The notes: generated by a model from the letters alone, not told the origin. A stretch of 64,000 bases of DNA from Benincasa hispida (GCF_009727055.1 NC_052351.1:10903203-10967202); one strand, 5' to 3'. Positions 1-12,088 are shown, numbered from the stretch's first letter. Program-made: numbers and translations.

Positions 1-701
1 CCTTAAGTTCCTAATGATCCTTTAATGAACAATTTTGATTCATAATCTCTATGAATCAAATCCTTTCTTTATCATGAGAAGGCGGGACCCCCATTTGCTC
101 AAGACCTGGAGTTAGTACTTAAGAGAACAACCTATCTACTAACCCTAAATAGGGTAGAAGTGAATTTCATCTTACAAGGCTATGTCCCCAGCTATTCATC
201 CGATCTTATCCCCAAAATGGTAAGCTTATTGAGTAGTGTTGTTTGACTACTCTCATCGTTTGCAGATCAAAGGATAATCCCAAACAAAGAGTTAACCTAG
301 ATTATATAATAAATGAAATAGTCAGTTTTAACAGTAAACGGTCGTTATAAAGAAAATGCAAACGTATTGCATAAGATGCCCCCACTCTCATGTCTCAACA
401 TGAACAATTTGTGGATCACATCGTTTGTAGCACCTTACAACTTCTTGTAACAACTATAGAGTGGGCCGCATCCAATAGTGTTACCAGGATGAGATACCCA
501 ATTTCATCCATATACTTATTAGACCATTTAGGCTATATATTATCAACTTGATCCTGTTTATGCCACTACATAAAGTTACAGCATTCAGACTATAGCCAAA
601 GATGCGTTTATTGGATTTTCATAATAAGATGCAAAATCAACAAGTCATTGTTATTGATAAATAGAATGTTTAACACAAACTGCGAGTTCTAGGACATTCC
701 C
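1..701 (-). mobile_element. LTR-like repeat block, copy A (cut by window edge)
   Basis: This block is recognisably related to 3880-4765 and 4766-5655: all three share the same order of short stretches, such as the 'gagatacccaatttcatcc' type segment (near 493 here), the 'acatgaacaa' segment and the 'caagacctgg' segment. It has no coding capacity. Read on the minus strand it would begin at 701 with TGTAGGG, the usual TG start of an LTR; its other end lies outside the window. It is clearly diverged from the other two copies, so it is probably not the partner LTR of the same insertion. The edges are my estimate by eye. Confidence 0.5.
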
Positions 702-2130
702 TACAGTTCTGAAAGTGAAAGTGACAGTAATGATCGTCGTGGAGATGACAATGATGAAGTTATTAGGGTGGAAGGAGGGGATGAACACGAGCATTTCGAG
801 CACAAGGATGCTGAAATGTGGAAAGAGGAGGGACATATACACCTAGTGATGATATGATCCATGATGTGATGGGGATGTACGCGATGAAGACGAGTTGAAC
901 CAACTTGATGTCTATCTTGTGGACTCCCGTAGAGAGCGATCTGTGGATGAGGAGTGTCCTGATTGTGTTGCCCGCCGCAGAGAGGGAGCCAATCCCAATT
1001 ATTCTATTTATTCGTACCTGTGGACCATTGACAGCTCACTATCGAGGTTGGATGGTCGTATATCGGGTTTAGATAGTTGTGTATCCAATATGGAGGAAAA
1101 CATGATAGACATGAAAGGACAATTCTAAGTCAACCTATCACTGTTGCAGTCTATGTGCAAGGTTTGCATTTACTATCATTTTATGTCTTTAGGTGTTTAG
1201 TTTTTACGTGTTCGTGAACTCAACATTTTACTTTACTAATTGAAGGGTTCCACGATGAATGAGGAGACGACAAGGTCACCCATCCCATCTTAGGATCCCG
1301 ATACCAATAATGCGACTGCCTCTGACACTCCCATCCCCCTATAGAGTCTCAAAATACCACCACTTCACTTACTCTCATTCCCTTTCTAGAGCCCGATACC
1401 ACCACAACATCACCAACTGATGTCGAACCTATAGAGGCCGATGTTCCACAAACAGAGTCCGACATGTTTGCCTTACTCACCATGCCACATACAAAGGCTG
1501 ATATGTCTGACATCCCAGAGGCCGACACTTCTGGGATTGTTACGACCATAGAAGGAGTGACACTAGTGAGTAATTTATTGATAAGTAATCTTTGTTTATA
1601 TTTTTATTTTTCTTGATGAGTAACGTTTTGTTATCTTTTTATGTAAGAATCTCGAAGAATTAGTTGTAAGAGGAAACCTGTTGATAAATATACACCTACA
1701 GCTCAAGTAAAGAAGAAAATTGTGGTTAAACATCCTCTCCCAGATGTAACTACGTCACTATCCAGAGCAATCGTCGCATACAACGTAGCACATGATGTTC
1801 CACACAATATTGTTACAGAAATGATGGGCTGGATCTTGGACGAGAATACCGACAATGAGGTTTGAGAGAACTCCTTTAAACCACTTGTCAAGCAATTCTT
1901 CAAGGAATTGATTTCCCTGAGTTCGTGGGTCGAGTGCGATGTAAGTTTCTTAGTCTTGACTTCTCTACATGTTGGCTATCTTGTACTTTTACTGACATAG
2001 TAATTTTTTGTGCAGACCATAAATACTTTATTTTATTTTATGAAAGAAAAATTTTATACCTGACCCGACTGTGCATGCACAAGTTCACCATCTTGTCTGA
2101 GAACTGCATTTCCATGCTTTGAAACTTCAT
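702..2130 (+). pseudogene. Decayed Ulp1/DUF1985-type transposon protein remnant
   Basis: The plus strand carries broken coding stretches. An acidic run at 702-895 leads into an open stretch at 895-1128, which contains a cysteine pair (EECPDC) and a heptad-like C-terminus ending at a stop. After a serine/threonine/proline-rich stretch with stops (1260-1560), 1630-1990 reads as a basic linker (RRISCKRKPVDKYTP) followed by FFKELISLSSW after an in-frame stop. That order (basic linker, then an F-K-x-L-x(n)-W segment before the protease) resembles plant transposon proteins pairing a DUF1985 domain with a Ulp1-like cysteine protease. No catalytic His-Asp-Cys set is visible. The DUF1985 fragment at 61950-62541 belongs to the same broad protein type. 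It may be part of a Mutator-like element whose ends I cannot find. Confidence 0.4.
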
Positions 2131-2757
2131 CACGAATGACTCGACTAACTCAAACGCTTTAAATTATAGACTTGATAGCTTATTAATTATGCCCAAAAAC
2201 ACAAGGGCCCTTACAAATTAACACTGTTTGACATATAAATTTAAAACCCACCTTAGGTTGTGCAATTATTCATGCATCATGTATTATAAGTGTTATAATA
2301 TGACATGAAGAAATTCCTTGAAAGTATGCGCATGCATCATGAAATATAAGAGTTACATTTTTGCATGCAGTAAGCATATTCATGCATCATCCTTTTATTA
2401 TAAGCGTTATAGTATAAGGGTGTATGGAAGCATGTTTTTGATTGGTTCATTGCTTGTTTGTATAAGTGTTATATAAAACGATAGCAATGAGTGAACGATA
2501 TATGGAGCATGACACTTGATACTGGCAGAAATGCATGTTATTACAGTGCTAAGTTATTAAACAATAAAGGTTTGCGTTGATAAAATATGTTAGATTGCGT
2601 CTAAAGTAAGATTTAAATAGAGGCAATTAAACCCATAAACATTCATCAATGCCATCCACAAACGCAATTAAAAAATAAACGCAATGCAGAAAACCCACCA
2701 CGACTGTAAAAAGAAGTGAAATTTGGAATATCAGAACAACCTGACTCTAATACCAAT
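2131..2757. other. Non-coding stretch with a primer-binding-site-like motif
   Basis: No gene is seen. Two short direct repeats occur ('catgcatcat' type at about 2271, 2330 and 2371). At 2744-2755 the plus strand reads ACTCTAATACCA, 10 of 12 matches to the complement of the common plant retrotransposon primer-binding site (TGGTATCAGAGC, initiator Met tRNA). It lies two bases from the TG that would end a minus-strand LTR at 2758, which suggests that the internal part of a minus-strand retroelement lies to its left. Confidence 0.35.
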
Positions 2758-4765
2758 TGAAGGAAATTAGACATGAGGATTTCCATGAGTAGTGGAAGGA
2801 TCGTTCCAAATTTCATTCGTATATGAACATTCACAATTAGAATCAAGAAACAGAAACAATAGGCTATGCATACAACAAAATTACAGCATGCTTTTCTACA
2901 GATCAAGGGATAGAAATAACATACCTTTGAAGACTCATCTTCAAGATCTCTCAATCACAAACACTTGATCAAACAGGATCACAGCAGTCATGAACGCTCG
3001 AACACTTTAACCGCTACACTGCACGATTATGTCGACCACGAACTCAACGATCACCCAGATCACGAACACAGTGAACGACCTCCACAAAACCCTCAACTGA
3101 TGTCGAGTTGAGTATGACACCACCACAATGGCTACCTTGGTATTATCGGTGTGAGAATCCAGAAGTGTGGGCTCTGTGTGGACTTGGTTAAAGGCAGAGA
3201 CTGGAGGAGAACAATTGTGTAAATGATTGAGCAAGTGAGAGATGGCAGAGGTTTATCGTATAGATGATGTCCAATCGTTTAACAAAAGCTATGCGATCGT
3301 TTAGCTAAAGTTGCACGATCATTTAGCTAATCGGCCAGCTGAGTGTCTATTGTATAGAAACACTCCACGATCGTCTAGTCTCTCTTCAGCTGTCGTTTAG
3401 TAAATCTGATTTACTTGACAGCAACCGTGAGCAAATTTTGCAAATCATGCATTACTAAATTTAGGAAAACATTTTTCCTTTTATCTCACGGTTACCATGA
3501 AACCACCAATAATCTCCCACTCAATTAGTTATTAGAGAAAAAAAAGATAATTATCCAATAATTAATATTATTATAAATACACATGATAACTAACTTACTA
3601 TAGTGTATTTATAACCTGTAAATCTCATTTACATTAACCCTCCACTTGATGTATCTCATACATCATATCGGTCATATCATATATAATCGAATTACCTTTT
3701 TTCAATTTGAACATTTTAAATCAATACCAAGAACTGATCCTCATCTTGAATCCATTGGGCTACCAAGGGGACCTTTGAACCTGAGCTTGAAACTCCAACG
3801 GTATGTGAATAACTGACTAAACTCTTTAGTCACGGGATCCACCATCTGTTAACTACCAGGCACTCTACTAAAGACCGATAGTTGAACTCTCCTTACTACA
3901 GATATATTATGTGTCCATATCAATCAATTAACAATGTGATAACCCTTCACAGATCGCTCGTAAGTATAGTTGGACCAATAACTGTTATGCCCCTGTAGTT
4001 ACATCTGACAATACCACTGATCCCTCTAATGAACATAAGTCATAGTCCTACTATGACTGAGTCCTCTCTTCCAAAGAGAAGTTGTGGCCATTATGTTCAA
4101 GCCCTAGAATCAGCCCTTAAGGGAGCAATCTATCTGCTTACTCCTGCTTTGGGGAAGTAGTGAATTCCAACTTGTGTAACTGAGTTCCCAGCTCCCAAAT
4201 CAGACAAATCCTGAAAAAGGTAGGCATGTTGAGTTGGCAATCTAACCACTCTCACCCATACTAATTAAAAGACCACCTTCAAAGGTAGGAGTTTCTAAAA
4301 CACTAAGGATTGAGGTCATGTCACCTATGGTCGTTTAGGTAAGATGTAAGTCTCCAGTATCAATGACGTTATATAAAGAGACTAATCATCTTGTGGTCCG
4401 ATCTTATAAAAACTCTTTGTATATGACATCTCCACTCGCATGCCTCCACATAAATGGTCAGGATCTACTATCTGTAGTAGTTTACAACACTTGCAAACCT
4501 CTACAAAACGGGTCATATCCGTAGTGTCACTAGGATCAAGAATTCCTCCTTAATCCTTATACTACAGACCTATTTAGGTTATTACTTAAGGCATAGTCCA
4601 CTTATATATCTCATATACATACTTAAGTTTACATATGATAACCATGGAGCTTTGTTTATTGGATATGAGTAAATGCCAGATAAAATAACTCTTATTTTAT
4701 TAATAAGAATATGTATATATTACAAACTACGAGACTCCGGGAGAATTAGGACACCAATCCCAACA
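2758..4765 (-). mobile_element. LTR-like block, copy B (about 2 kb)
   Basis: On the minus strand this block starts at 4765 with TGTTGGGATTGGTGTCC and ends next to the primer-binding-like motif at 2744-2755. It therefore has the TG...CA form and the neighbour expected of a 5' LTR of a minus-strand retrotransposon. The part 3880-4765 aligns by eye along its length with 4766-5655 and more weakly with 1-701. Its open stretches (2646-2954, 3007-3234) show no recognisable domain. I cannot say whether it is one long LTR or an LTR fused to something else; the 2-kb length is the weakest part of the call. Confidence 0.45.
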
Positions 4766-5655
4766 ATACTGACAGTTGCACTATTCGCATTGTAGATATA
4801 TCTCTAGTCCATTGGATATAATTAATCAACAGTGCGTTGACCCTTCCCAAATTGCTCGTAATTACTGTTTTACCACTATAGTTACATCTAATTTCTTAAG
4901 TATCACTGATCCCTCTAATGGACAATTATTTATAGTTTCACTATAACTAGACCCCTCTCTGGCCAATGAGAGGGTGAGGGCCCTCATTGTTCAAGACTTG
5001 GAATCGACCCTAAGGGAGCAATTTATCTACTTACCCTAACAAAGGGAATGAGCGAATTCCATCTGCAGTTGAGTTTCCAGCTCCATACTCAAACGAATTC
5101 CTAAATGGTAAGCATATTGAGTCAGCAAATCTGACCGCTCTCACTCATGCAAATCAAAGGACCACCTTCATAGGTAGCAGTTCGCAACTCACTCAGGATT
5201 ATAGGCAAGCACCTATGGCCATCCTAGTGAAATGTAAGTTTCTTTAAGTAACGACATTATAAAGAGAGACTAATTATTTCGTGACCCAATCTTATACGAA
5301 CTCTTTATATAGGATACCCCCGTTCACATGTCTCCACATGAATGATCAGGATTAGAGCATTTGTAACACTTTACAACAATTGTAACAATTACAAAGCGGG
5401 TTGTATTCGTAGTGTCACCAGGATGAGATACCCGAGCCTTATCCATCTAGTACAGATTGTTCAGGTTATTATTTAAACATGATCCACATGTATGTCTCCA
5501 TATATATGTTTAAGTTACATAAAATTAACTTAGGATCTTAGTTATTCGATTGAGTTAATGCACATATAAAATAATTATTATTTTATTAATAACAATTTGT
5601 TACATAAATTTACAAACTACAAGAATATAAGAGATTTAAAACGCCAATTCCAACA
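4766..5655 (-). mobile_element. LTR-like block, copy C, abutting a LINE
   Basis: This third copy of the same LTR-like family reads TGTTGGAATTGG from 5655 on the minus strand. It lines up with 3866-4765 through the segments 'gatccctctaatg', 'aagggagcaat', 'ccaccttca', 'agagactaat' and 'ttattttattaata'. Its left end coincides exactly with the right edge of copy B, as if B had inserted into it. Its right edge is followed by CAATG (5656-5660), a candidate target-site duplication whose partner I could not locate. It carries no coding sequence. Confidence 0.5.
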
Positions 5656-5660
5656 CAATG

Positions 5661-7399
5661 CTCCAGCAGTGTTAATAAAAAATAGCAGGGAAGCCATCTG
5701 GCCCCGGGGCCTTCGTCGGAAACATTTGTTTTATAGCTATCTCGATCTCCTCTCTAGTACAAGCTTCAATAAGATTTTTGTTCATAGTATCTGAAACTCT
5801 TGGATTAATTGATTTCAAAACAACCTCTAATTGATCTTTTGAAGGCCTTGAGGTTGTAAAGACATCCTGGAAGTAGTGAGAGCAAATGTGACTTTAAGTT
5901 TGTCAGTCTCTGTCACCCATTCCCATCCTTATAAAAAATACCTGTAATTTCATTCCTCTTTTTTCTTATAGTAGCTCTTTTATGGAACCACTGGGTATTC
6001 TAATAACCCCATTTCAACCAATTTTCTCTCGAGCGTCGCTTCCAAATTATTTCTTCTTTCTCAAGCAGTAACTCAAGTTCGAATACAATCTCATGAACTT
6101 CTGCAAAATCAACAGTACGGGGATTTTCATAAGCAGCTTGAAGAGCCATTTTACAATCCTTTATCCTAGATATCAAGCTATTGTTTATTCCTCTACCCAA
6201 CTACCCAACCTCTTAAAACATCTTTTGAGATGAACAAACTTTTGGGGATTCCATTGATCAGCCTCCTTTATAATATTTTTGCAACAATCTTCTTGGATCC
6301 ACGTTTCTTCAAATTTAAAAGACCAAATCCAGGTGACTAACTATTGAAAATTGGAAAAGATCCCAAAAGGAAGGAGAGCAAATAAATCTGTCAATCCTTT
6401 CCTAGATAGTGCAGCCACTTCTTGTACCATACCATGTATAATCATGCCCACTAAAACCCATATCGCTTAAATTGCACTGATCTAAACTGTCTTTAAATAG
6501 TTGCAGGGAATTTTGGTTCTTAGGGGGACCACCAAACTTTTCAAAGTTATATAGAATCTCATTGAGATCCTCATCTAAAACCCATGGCAAATCATTCTCC
6601 ACATGAAGCCTTATAATTAATTCCCCCCAAGTGAGGTGTTTCCTGTTTGTTTCAGGGTATCCGTTCAAAGTTATATTAAGCCAACTCATGTTCTTCCAGC
6701 ATATGAGTGAGTCAATGTGGTGCGGATAGAAGGTTTTAATTGTTAAGTCAACATCGTTCTTCCAAAAAAGGCAAAGGCCCCATTTAAAGCCATGGCTATC
6801 TATTGGTAAGCAACCAAAGAACTTGCATTTTACTCATATCCTATTGCATAACTCAGAACCAATCTTTGTTTTGGAGATAAACATAATATTAGGGTTTCAT
6901 GAACGAACAAGGTCACAAAGGGCACGAAATGCTCTCGGGTTTCCTGACCCCGAGCATTCCAACAGACGATTTTCAAAACTCACGGCATGGCTGACTAGCA
7001 GCTTCTGCCAAATCTAAAAAGAGGGTTGGTGCTGTAATGGATGGGAAGAAAAGCATGGTCTTTTTTTAAAATGCTCCTTTTGTTGGTTATCCATAAGTTT
7101 TCTTTTGGTGTGAACAGGAAGACTTACATTTGAAGAATCTTCACTTTGGAGTCGTAATCTTTTTTTCCATGCTTTTAACTTTCTCCCTTCAGCTATTGAA
7201 ATGTTTCTGTCCTCTGCTATAGCTTGTTTAAAAAGATTATTTTGAGCCAATAAGACAGGTGAACTGGAGTGACTATTGGCTGGATGGTTGATTTTTTTGC
7301 TGCAGATGATTTGAAAACAAAAACTTGTTCCCCATTTTGGCCCAAGTCAAAATTTTCTTGTGTATCTTTATTTAGGTCCCTATCCAAATTATGCATCAC
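5661..7399 (-). pseudogene. Degenerate, 3'-truncated LINE (L1-type) retrotransposon
   Basis: Several LINE parts can be read in order on the minus strand. At 7014-7399 is a basic stretch that would be the tail of the first ORF or a linker. At about 6860-7000 a stretch with SGSGNPRAFRALCDLVR matches the start of plant LINE endonucleases, followed by a stop. At 6402-6689 is the endonuclease core, with PWVLDEDLNEILYNFEK and later LSDMGFSGHDYTW. At 6000-6200 is the linker with EIIWKRRSRENWLKWG. At 5670-5820 is the start of the reverse transcriptase, with FPTKAPGPDGFPAIFY. In-frame stops and shifts separate these parts, and the rest of the reverse transcriptase is missing where LTR-like copy C begins. 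The element cannot be functional. Confidence 0.75.
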
Positions 7400-8190
7400 T
7401 TCCTCAAATTTTTATTCTCATTATGCCTGATAATGTCCTTGAATACATGGCTTGTTTGGTGTACTTCCTTTGGAACAGGTCGTTCTTAAATATCTTTATG
7501 TTTTAAGTTTGGTTTCAATTTAATGTTTTGATTTCAAAATGCTACAGCCATTTGATTTTTGTTTCATTATGATTGATATAATTCAAGATTTATACTTTTC
7601 ACCCCGATTTTTTACTGGATACCCATTTTTCGTCATTTGAGTTAACAAATAAAAAATCGTTAAAAGTAATTAAGTTTCACTATTTGTATTGCTTTTAAAA
7701 TTAAATTTAAAATTGTACTTCATAGTTAATTTTAATTAATTAATTCAAAAATTGATGTCAATCATTGGAAGTGATTTTTAATGAAAAATTGAGGTTAAGA
7801 ATGTATAAATCTTAAAATCCATGGGCTAAATTGAAATAAAACTCAAAATTTAAGACTTAAAAGTTAAATGTGTAACATTTTAAAACTTAAAGACCAAATA
7901 GAATGAGCCAAAATTTTGGGACCAAAAAGATATCATTCCCTTGAAAAATGTAAATTCAGCTTAACTTTTTTTAAAGAAAAAAAGGCTAAATAAATTTGTC
8001 ACCTAAATATTCAAATGAAATGGCTTGGTTTAGTTTTCAAGTTAATTTAAGTTTATTACATTTATTACATGTATTTTCAAAATGCCATAACAAACACAGA
8101 TTAAATGATATGTTTTGTCCCTAAACTTATTTAAATGTGTTTAATTACTCCAAGATTTGTCTACCTCGTTGATGATTATCCGTACTTACT
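7400..8190. other. AT-rich intergenic DNA, no gene seen
   Basis: No open stretch with recognisable coding character and no clear repeat boundary was found between the LINE and the MITE at 8191. Confidence 0.5.
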
Positions 8191-8475
8191 GAGGGGGTGT
8201 TTGGGACAAGGGTATCACAAGAATATGATAACCATATCTTACGACAATAAATACTATTTCAAAACTTCTATTTACTACAGTTTTTACTATTTTACATTCA
8301 TCATTTTTTTATTCTTTGTATTACTATTTTCTTCCCAAACTAAAATAGTTTATACCTCAAACACATACTATTATAATCCAAACTAAAATAATCTACACCC
8401 AAAATACAAACTATTATAATTCAACTATGATGACCTAAGACTATAATAATCCACTTCTTATCCCAAACACCCTCT
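8191..8475. mobile_element. MITE-like element with inverted ends
   Basis: The left end reads GAGGGGGTGTTTGGGACAAG and the right end is its near-perfect reverse complement (CTTATCCCAAACACCCTC), enclosing about 285 bases of AT-rich DNA with no coding capacity. The GGGTGTTTGG terminus is common among plant miniature inverted-repeat elements. I could not fix the target-site duplication, so the superfamily (PIF/Harbinger or hAT) is open. The open stretch 8135-8386 overlapping it is not a gene. Confidence 0.6.
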
Positions 8476-8569
8476 AAAAAACTACTCCAAAGATTTTGCT
8501 TACTCCCAAAATTTTAAGAATCATTTAATAGATTTTAAAAATGGTCTAATATATCTTTTAAATTAAGTT

Positions 8570-8583
8570 TATATATATATAAT

Positions 8584-8620
<37 letters not shown>
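8570..8620. repeat. (AT)n microsatellite
   Basis: About 50 bases of almost pure AT dinucleotide repeat with two phase slips, in the intergenic region upstream of the OST3-like gene. Confidence 0.9.
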
Positions 8621-8928
8621 TTCCAATATGAAAAAAAAATAAAAAATTGGCACACAGTCTATTGTTTTTTTAAAGAATATAAAATTTAAAGACTTGTGGG
8701 ACCTTTAAAAATTCAAGAAACTATTACCCACAAATTGAAAATTTTAAAAATAATAATAAAAAAAATAGACTTTAAAAGTCCATAAACCAAAACTTGTAAT
8801 TTAGTTTTTATCTAAAATTAAACTTTCAAATTTATATGATGGTATAAATTTGAGGGTTTAATTGAATTTTATAATGGAAAGTTTTAGGTTGTAAATGAAA
8901 CGGAAAAGAAAAATGCAATGGACACAAA

Positions 8929-8935
8929 TATAAAA
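8929..8935 (+). promoter_or_regulatory. Possible TATA box of the OST3-like gene
   Basis: TATAAAA lies 123 bases before the end of the leader (ATG at 9058), a plausible distance for a plant core promoter with a leader of roughly 90 bases. The region is AT-rich, so a chance match is quite possible. Confidence 0.3.
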
Positions 8936-9057
8936 GTTTTGTATATATTAAAGAAAAAAAAGAAAAAAAAAGTCAAGAGTCGTTCCCAAACATATTCCGA
9001 GTTGGTGTACCCAGAATTTTGCGACTGCAGAAACCCCATATCCGGGTTGGAGCGAAA

Positions 9058-10095
9058 ATGGCGACTCTTTTCAAATTCCTTCATTCTCTTCTCTTAACTC
9101 TCCTTCTCACTCTCTTCGTTCAATATTCTCTATCCTCATCTGACTCCGATCGAGTTTCAGAGCTTCTTGCCCTCCAATCCCGATCGCCTTCCGGCGTGAT
9201 TCATCTCGACGACCAGTCCGTCTCCCGTTTCCTTACCACACCAAAAAGCCCTAGACCTTATTCACTCCTCATTTTCTTCGATGCCCAACAGCTTCACGAC
9301 AAGTCAGAGCTCCACCTCAAAGAACTCCGCCATGAATTTGGCCTCGTCTCCTCCTCCTTCATCGCCAACAACCCTGATCCCTCTTCTCCTTCTCGCTCCA
9401 AATTATTCTTCTGCGAGATTGAGTTCAAGGAATCCCAGCCTAGTTTCTCCCTTTTCGGCGTTAATGCCCTCCCCCATGTCCGGCTTATTGGCCCCAATCA
9501 GACGCCCAAGAAGTCCGATCAAATGGACCAAAGCGACTATTCCAGATTGGCTGAATCCATGGCCGAATTTGTAGAGTCCAAGACCTCGCTTGTTATTGGT
9601 CCGATCCATCGACCCCCAATGTTTTCCAAGAATCAATTAGTCGTTCTCGTCATTGCGATGTTAATTTCGGCGCCATTTGCTTTGAAGAAGATCATTGCGG
9701 GTGAGACATTGCTCAACGACCGGAAGGTCTGGTTGATGGGGGCTATCTTTGTCTACTTTTTCAGTGTTGCGGGTACAATGCATAACATTATTCGGAAAAT
9801 GCCCATGTTTTTGACCGACCGGAATGATCCTTCCAAGCTGGTATTCTTCTATCAGGGCTCTGGAATGCAGCTTGGTGCGGAAGGCTTTGCTGTGGGTTTC
9901 TTATATACTATTGTTGGGTTGCTTTTGGCTTTCATTACTCATGTGCTTGTCAACGTCAGGAATGTGAATACGCAGCGGGTTGTTATGATGGTTGCGCTCT
10001 TTGTGTCATTTTGGGCAGTGAAGAAAGTCGTGTATTTGGATAACTGGAAGACAGGTTATGGAATTCATGGATATTGGCCATCAAGTTGGAACTGA
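9058..10095 (+). CDS. OST3: Oligosaccharyltransferase complex subunit OST3/OST6 family protein
   Basis: This single-exon gene encodes 345 residues, the usual length for plant OST3/OST6 proteins. These are subunits of the ER-membrane oligosaccharyltransferase that moves the lipid-linked glycan onto Asn of nascent proteins. I chose the ATG at 9058 because it begins a signal peptide (residues 1-26, Leu-rich); the in-frame ATG at 9019 only adds a polar stretch before it. A lumenal thioredoxin-like domain follows (about 30-180), containing SRSPSGVIHLDDQSVSRFL, PYSLLIFFDA and FGVNALPHVRLIGP. Four membrane segments come next (about 192-209, 224-240, 278-298, 308-322), and the C-terminus ends GIHGYWPSSWN. 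The CxxC redox motif of animal TUSC3/MAGT1 is absent (about residues 83-86 read SELH); I recall plant homologues lacking it too. No frameshift or internal stop is present. Its nearest neighbours are transposons. Confidence 0.95.
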   Translation: MATLFKFLHSLLLTLLLTLFVQYSLSSSDSDRVSELLALQSRSPSGVIHLDDQSVSRFLTTPKSPRPYSLLIFFDAQQLHDKSELHLKELRHEFGLVSSSFIANNPDPSSPSRSKLFFCEIEFKESQPSFSLFGVNALPHVRLIGPNQTPKKSDQMDQSDYSRLAESMAEFVESKTSLVIGPIHRPPMFSKNQLVVLVIAMLISAPFALKKIIAGETLLNDRKVWLMGAIFVYFFSVAGTMHNIIRKMPMFLTDRNDPSKLVFFYQGSGMQLGAEGFAVGFLYTIVGLLLAFITHVLVNVRNVNTQRVVMMVALFVSFWAVKKVVYLDNWKTGYGIHGYWPSSWN

Positions 10096-11823
10096 TTCAA
10101 GAAAGAGTGCTTTTGCTGTTCGGCTAAATGTGAGGATTTCTCGTCCATGAAACTGGTAGCTGTTGAAGTTAAATTTTTGTTGTTTTAACCATTCGACTTT
10201 GGTCATTAGATGCTGCTCTATGAATACGCTCAGTTCTACTTGAAAACTATTTTTTGAAGTATATTTTAACGTATTAGATAAATTTGCATTCCACTCTTCA
10301 ATATTGCAGGTTTGAGAAAGAATGAACTCTATCTTGCTTATTGTTTTCCGATTTAAAGCTACACTATACATGTGCTTACCAACTTTGAGGATTACATTCT
10401 CTTCTAGAAAAGTTACAAAATTCTCAAGTAGAATTATCTCACATTTCTGATCTTTGTATAGTTAGTAGGTTTGTTCTTTCCTTTTTCCATTCTGATGGGT
10501 TGCAAGGGCAGTGCAATAGATTGGAGTATTTTATATCGTTGTTTGACCCTACTGGATTCATGCATTAGCGGGTAGGCTGATTGAGCTGTCATATTTGACA
10601 CTAATTTGATGTTGTAAATTGCTAGCTCTGTTCTCATAAGGTGATTTATCAGTACTCAGAATTATCGACATACTTTTCTGGTCATTGCATCACTTGGAAA
10701 GTCTATTTGAAGTCTTTACATTACATTGTAATTAGCATCTTGTATGTCTTTACCGTTTTTTTTTTCTAAATCTAGTATACTATATGTTATTGGATAAGAG
10801 TTTGCTCTCTTTGATAATACTTTTGAGATCTGTCTGAAATGAACTTAGCTTGATCGAACTCAGTTAATGTTAAAACTGCCTTCTTATTGGCTCAAGCTAT
10901 TGATTGAAATCTTGTCTGTTTATCGTTTTATTCCATCAGTGTTATGTTCCATGCTGTTAAATTTGAGATCACCAATTCTACAAAACCATCATAGGCTGGT
11001 CGAATGGTTAAATGCTCAAATCATAAACTTAAATATCTTTGAAGACATGGATTTTGACCATAACACCTACCCAGGATATTAAATATTGGTCAAGTTTTTG
11101 GATACCCTGGGATATTATTGGTCTGTCCATGCTATATGATTAGATAGTTGACCAATGGAATAAGCAACTCGAGGTTCAGATATAGAATGGCCATTCAAAG
11201 ACTGCGTTTGTGTATACTTTTGAAATCACTTGAGGGTTCTTGTGGTTTTGGGAGGGGAAGTTTATCATTATCCTCTAGTGTTTATAACTCTGGAAGTTTT
11301 GATGGTTAGTGGCGAGTGCATCATAAAACTGAGAGTAAACAGAAACCTAAGGAAGAGTAAGAGATTGTTCTTGCTGGTTGAGTTGTTTTTTTTTTTTTTG
11401 GAGAGATTATATTTTATAAGAGGGACTTTTTAGAAGTGAAGTAGCAGTGGATACACTTGCAAAGAGACAGCATTGCGATATTAGGCCACATTGCTTCCTT
11501 GAATTCCCCCCACATTTCCTTAGATTTTCTAATTGTATTATATTGTGAAATTGAAAGACATTAACCATGTATTGATCTACAGCTTTTTCCTAACACAATG
11601 AATTTTATATAATCATCAGTTGATTAGTAGCATTCCTTGTATTAGTTTGCCGATTACCTTGTTGAAACTACTGTCCTACCAAAGTTGGAAACTTGCTCTT
11701 ATGAACTCCAACCATGTTCGATTACTAGAACTCATGAGAACTTAAATCCAGGAGATTTCATCCGAAAAGAATTGATGTGCTCATATTATTTGGGAGAAGA
11801 CTTGATTTGATAAAATGGATTAG
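10096..11823. other. 3' UTR and intergenic DNA, no further gene seen
   Basis: The first few hundred bases probably include the 3' UTR of the OST3-like gene. The rest shows no coding signal. A stretch at 10994-11160 ('ggctggtcgaatgg...' to 'gatagttgacc') has less AT bias and might be a small repeat, but I found no inverted ends or second copy in the window. Confidence 0.45.
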
Positions 11824-11828
11824 ATGTG
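11824..11828. repeat. Target-site duplication ATGTG, left
   Basis: ATGTG directly precedes the left LTR of the gypsy element and is repeated exactly at 18347-18351, just after the right LTR. Confidence 0.8.
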
Positions 11829-12088
11829 TGATAGACCAACTCAAGAAGTTTTTTTCAATCAGAAATCAACCAATGACTGTTACAAGATCAGGAGAACAAA
11901 GAGAACAATGACCAACTACTATCTCTCTCTCACAACCGAGAGGAGGCTCCCTACACCAAAATGACTAGACCCCTCCTTCCTACCCTTTCCCTCACATATA
12001 TTCCTCTCCTTTTTCCCTAACTAACTGTGGTCCCAGACACGTGCTTTCCCTACCCTTCTACTATATTTCAATATGATTGGTGGCCTAC
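11829..12088 (-). repeat. Gypsy 3' LTR
   Basis: This segment aligns through its length with 18067-18346, sharing 'ccaactcaagaagtttt', 'gaacaaagagaacaatgacc', 'ctttttccctaactaactg' and 'caatatgattggtgg'. Differences and small indels between the two are numerous, including about 20 bases missing here, so the insertion is not recent. The outer edge starts TGATAG. The inner edge lacks the first bases of the canonical TGTTAG end seen in the other LTR. Confidence 0.85.

Noticed and set aside
9281..9636. Overlapping frames on both strands inside the OST3-like gene
   Set aside because: They are shadows of the OST3 coding sequence; the 9058 frame has full family similarity and these do not.
10994..11160. 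Possible tRNA-derived SINE
   Set aside because: The start looked tRNA-like, but I could find no convincing A and B boxes at normal spacing, poly-A tail or target-site duplication.
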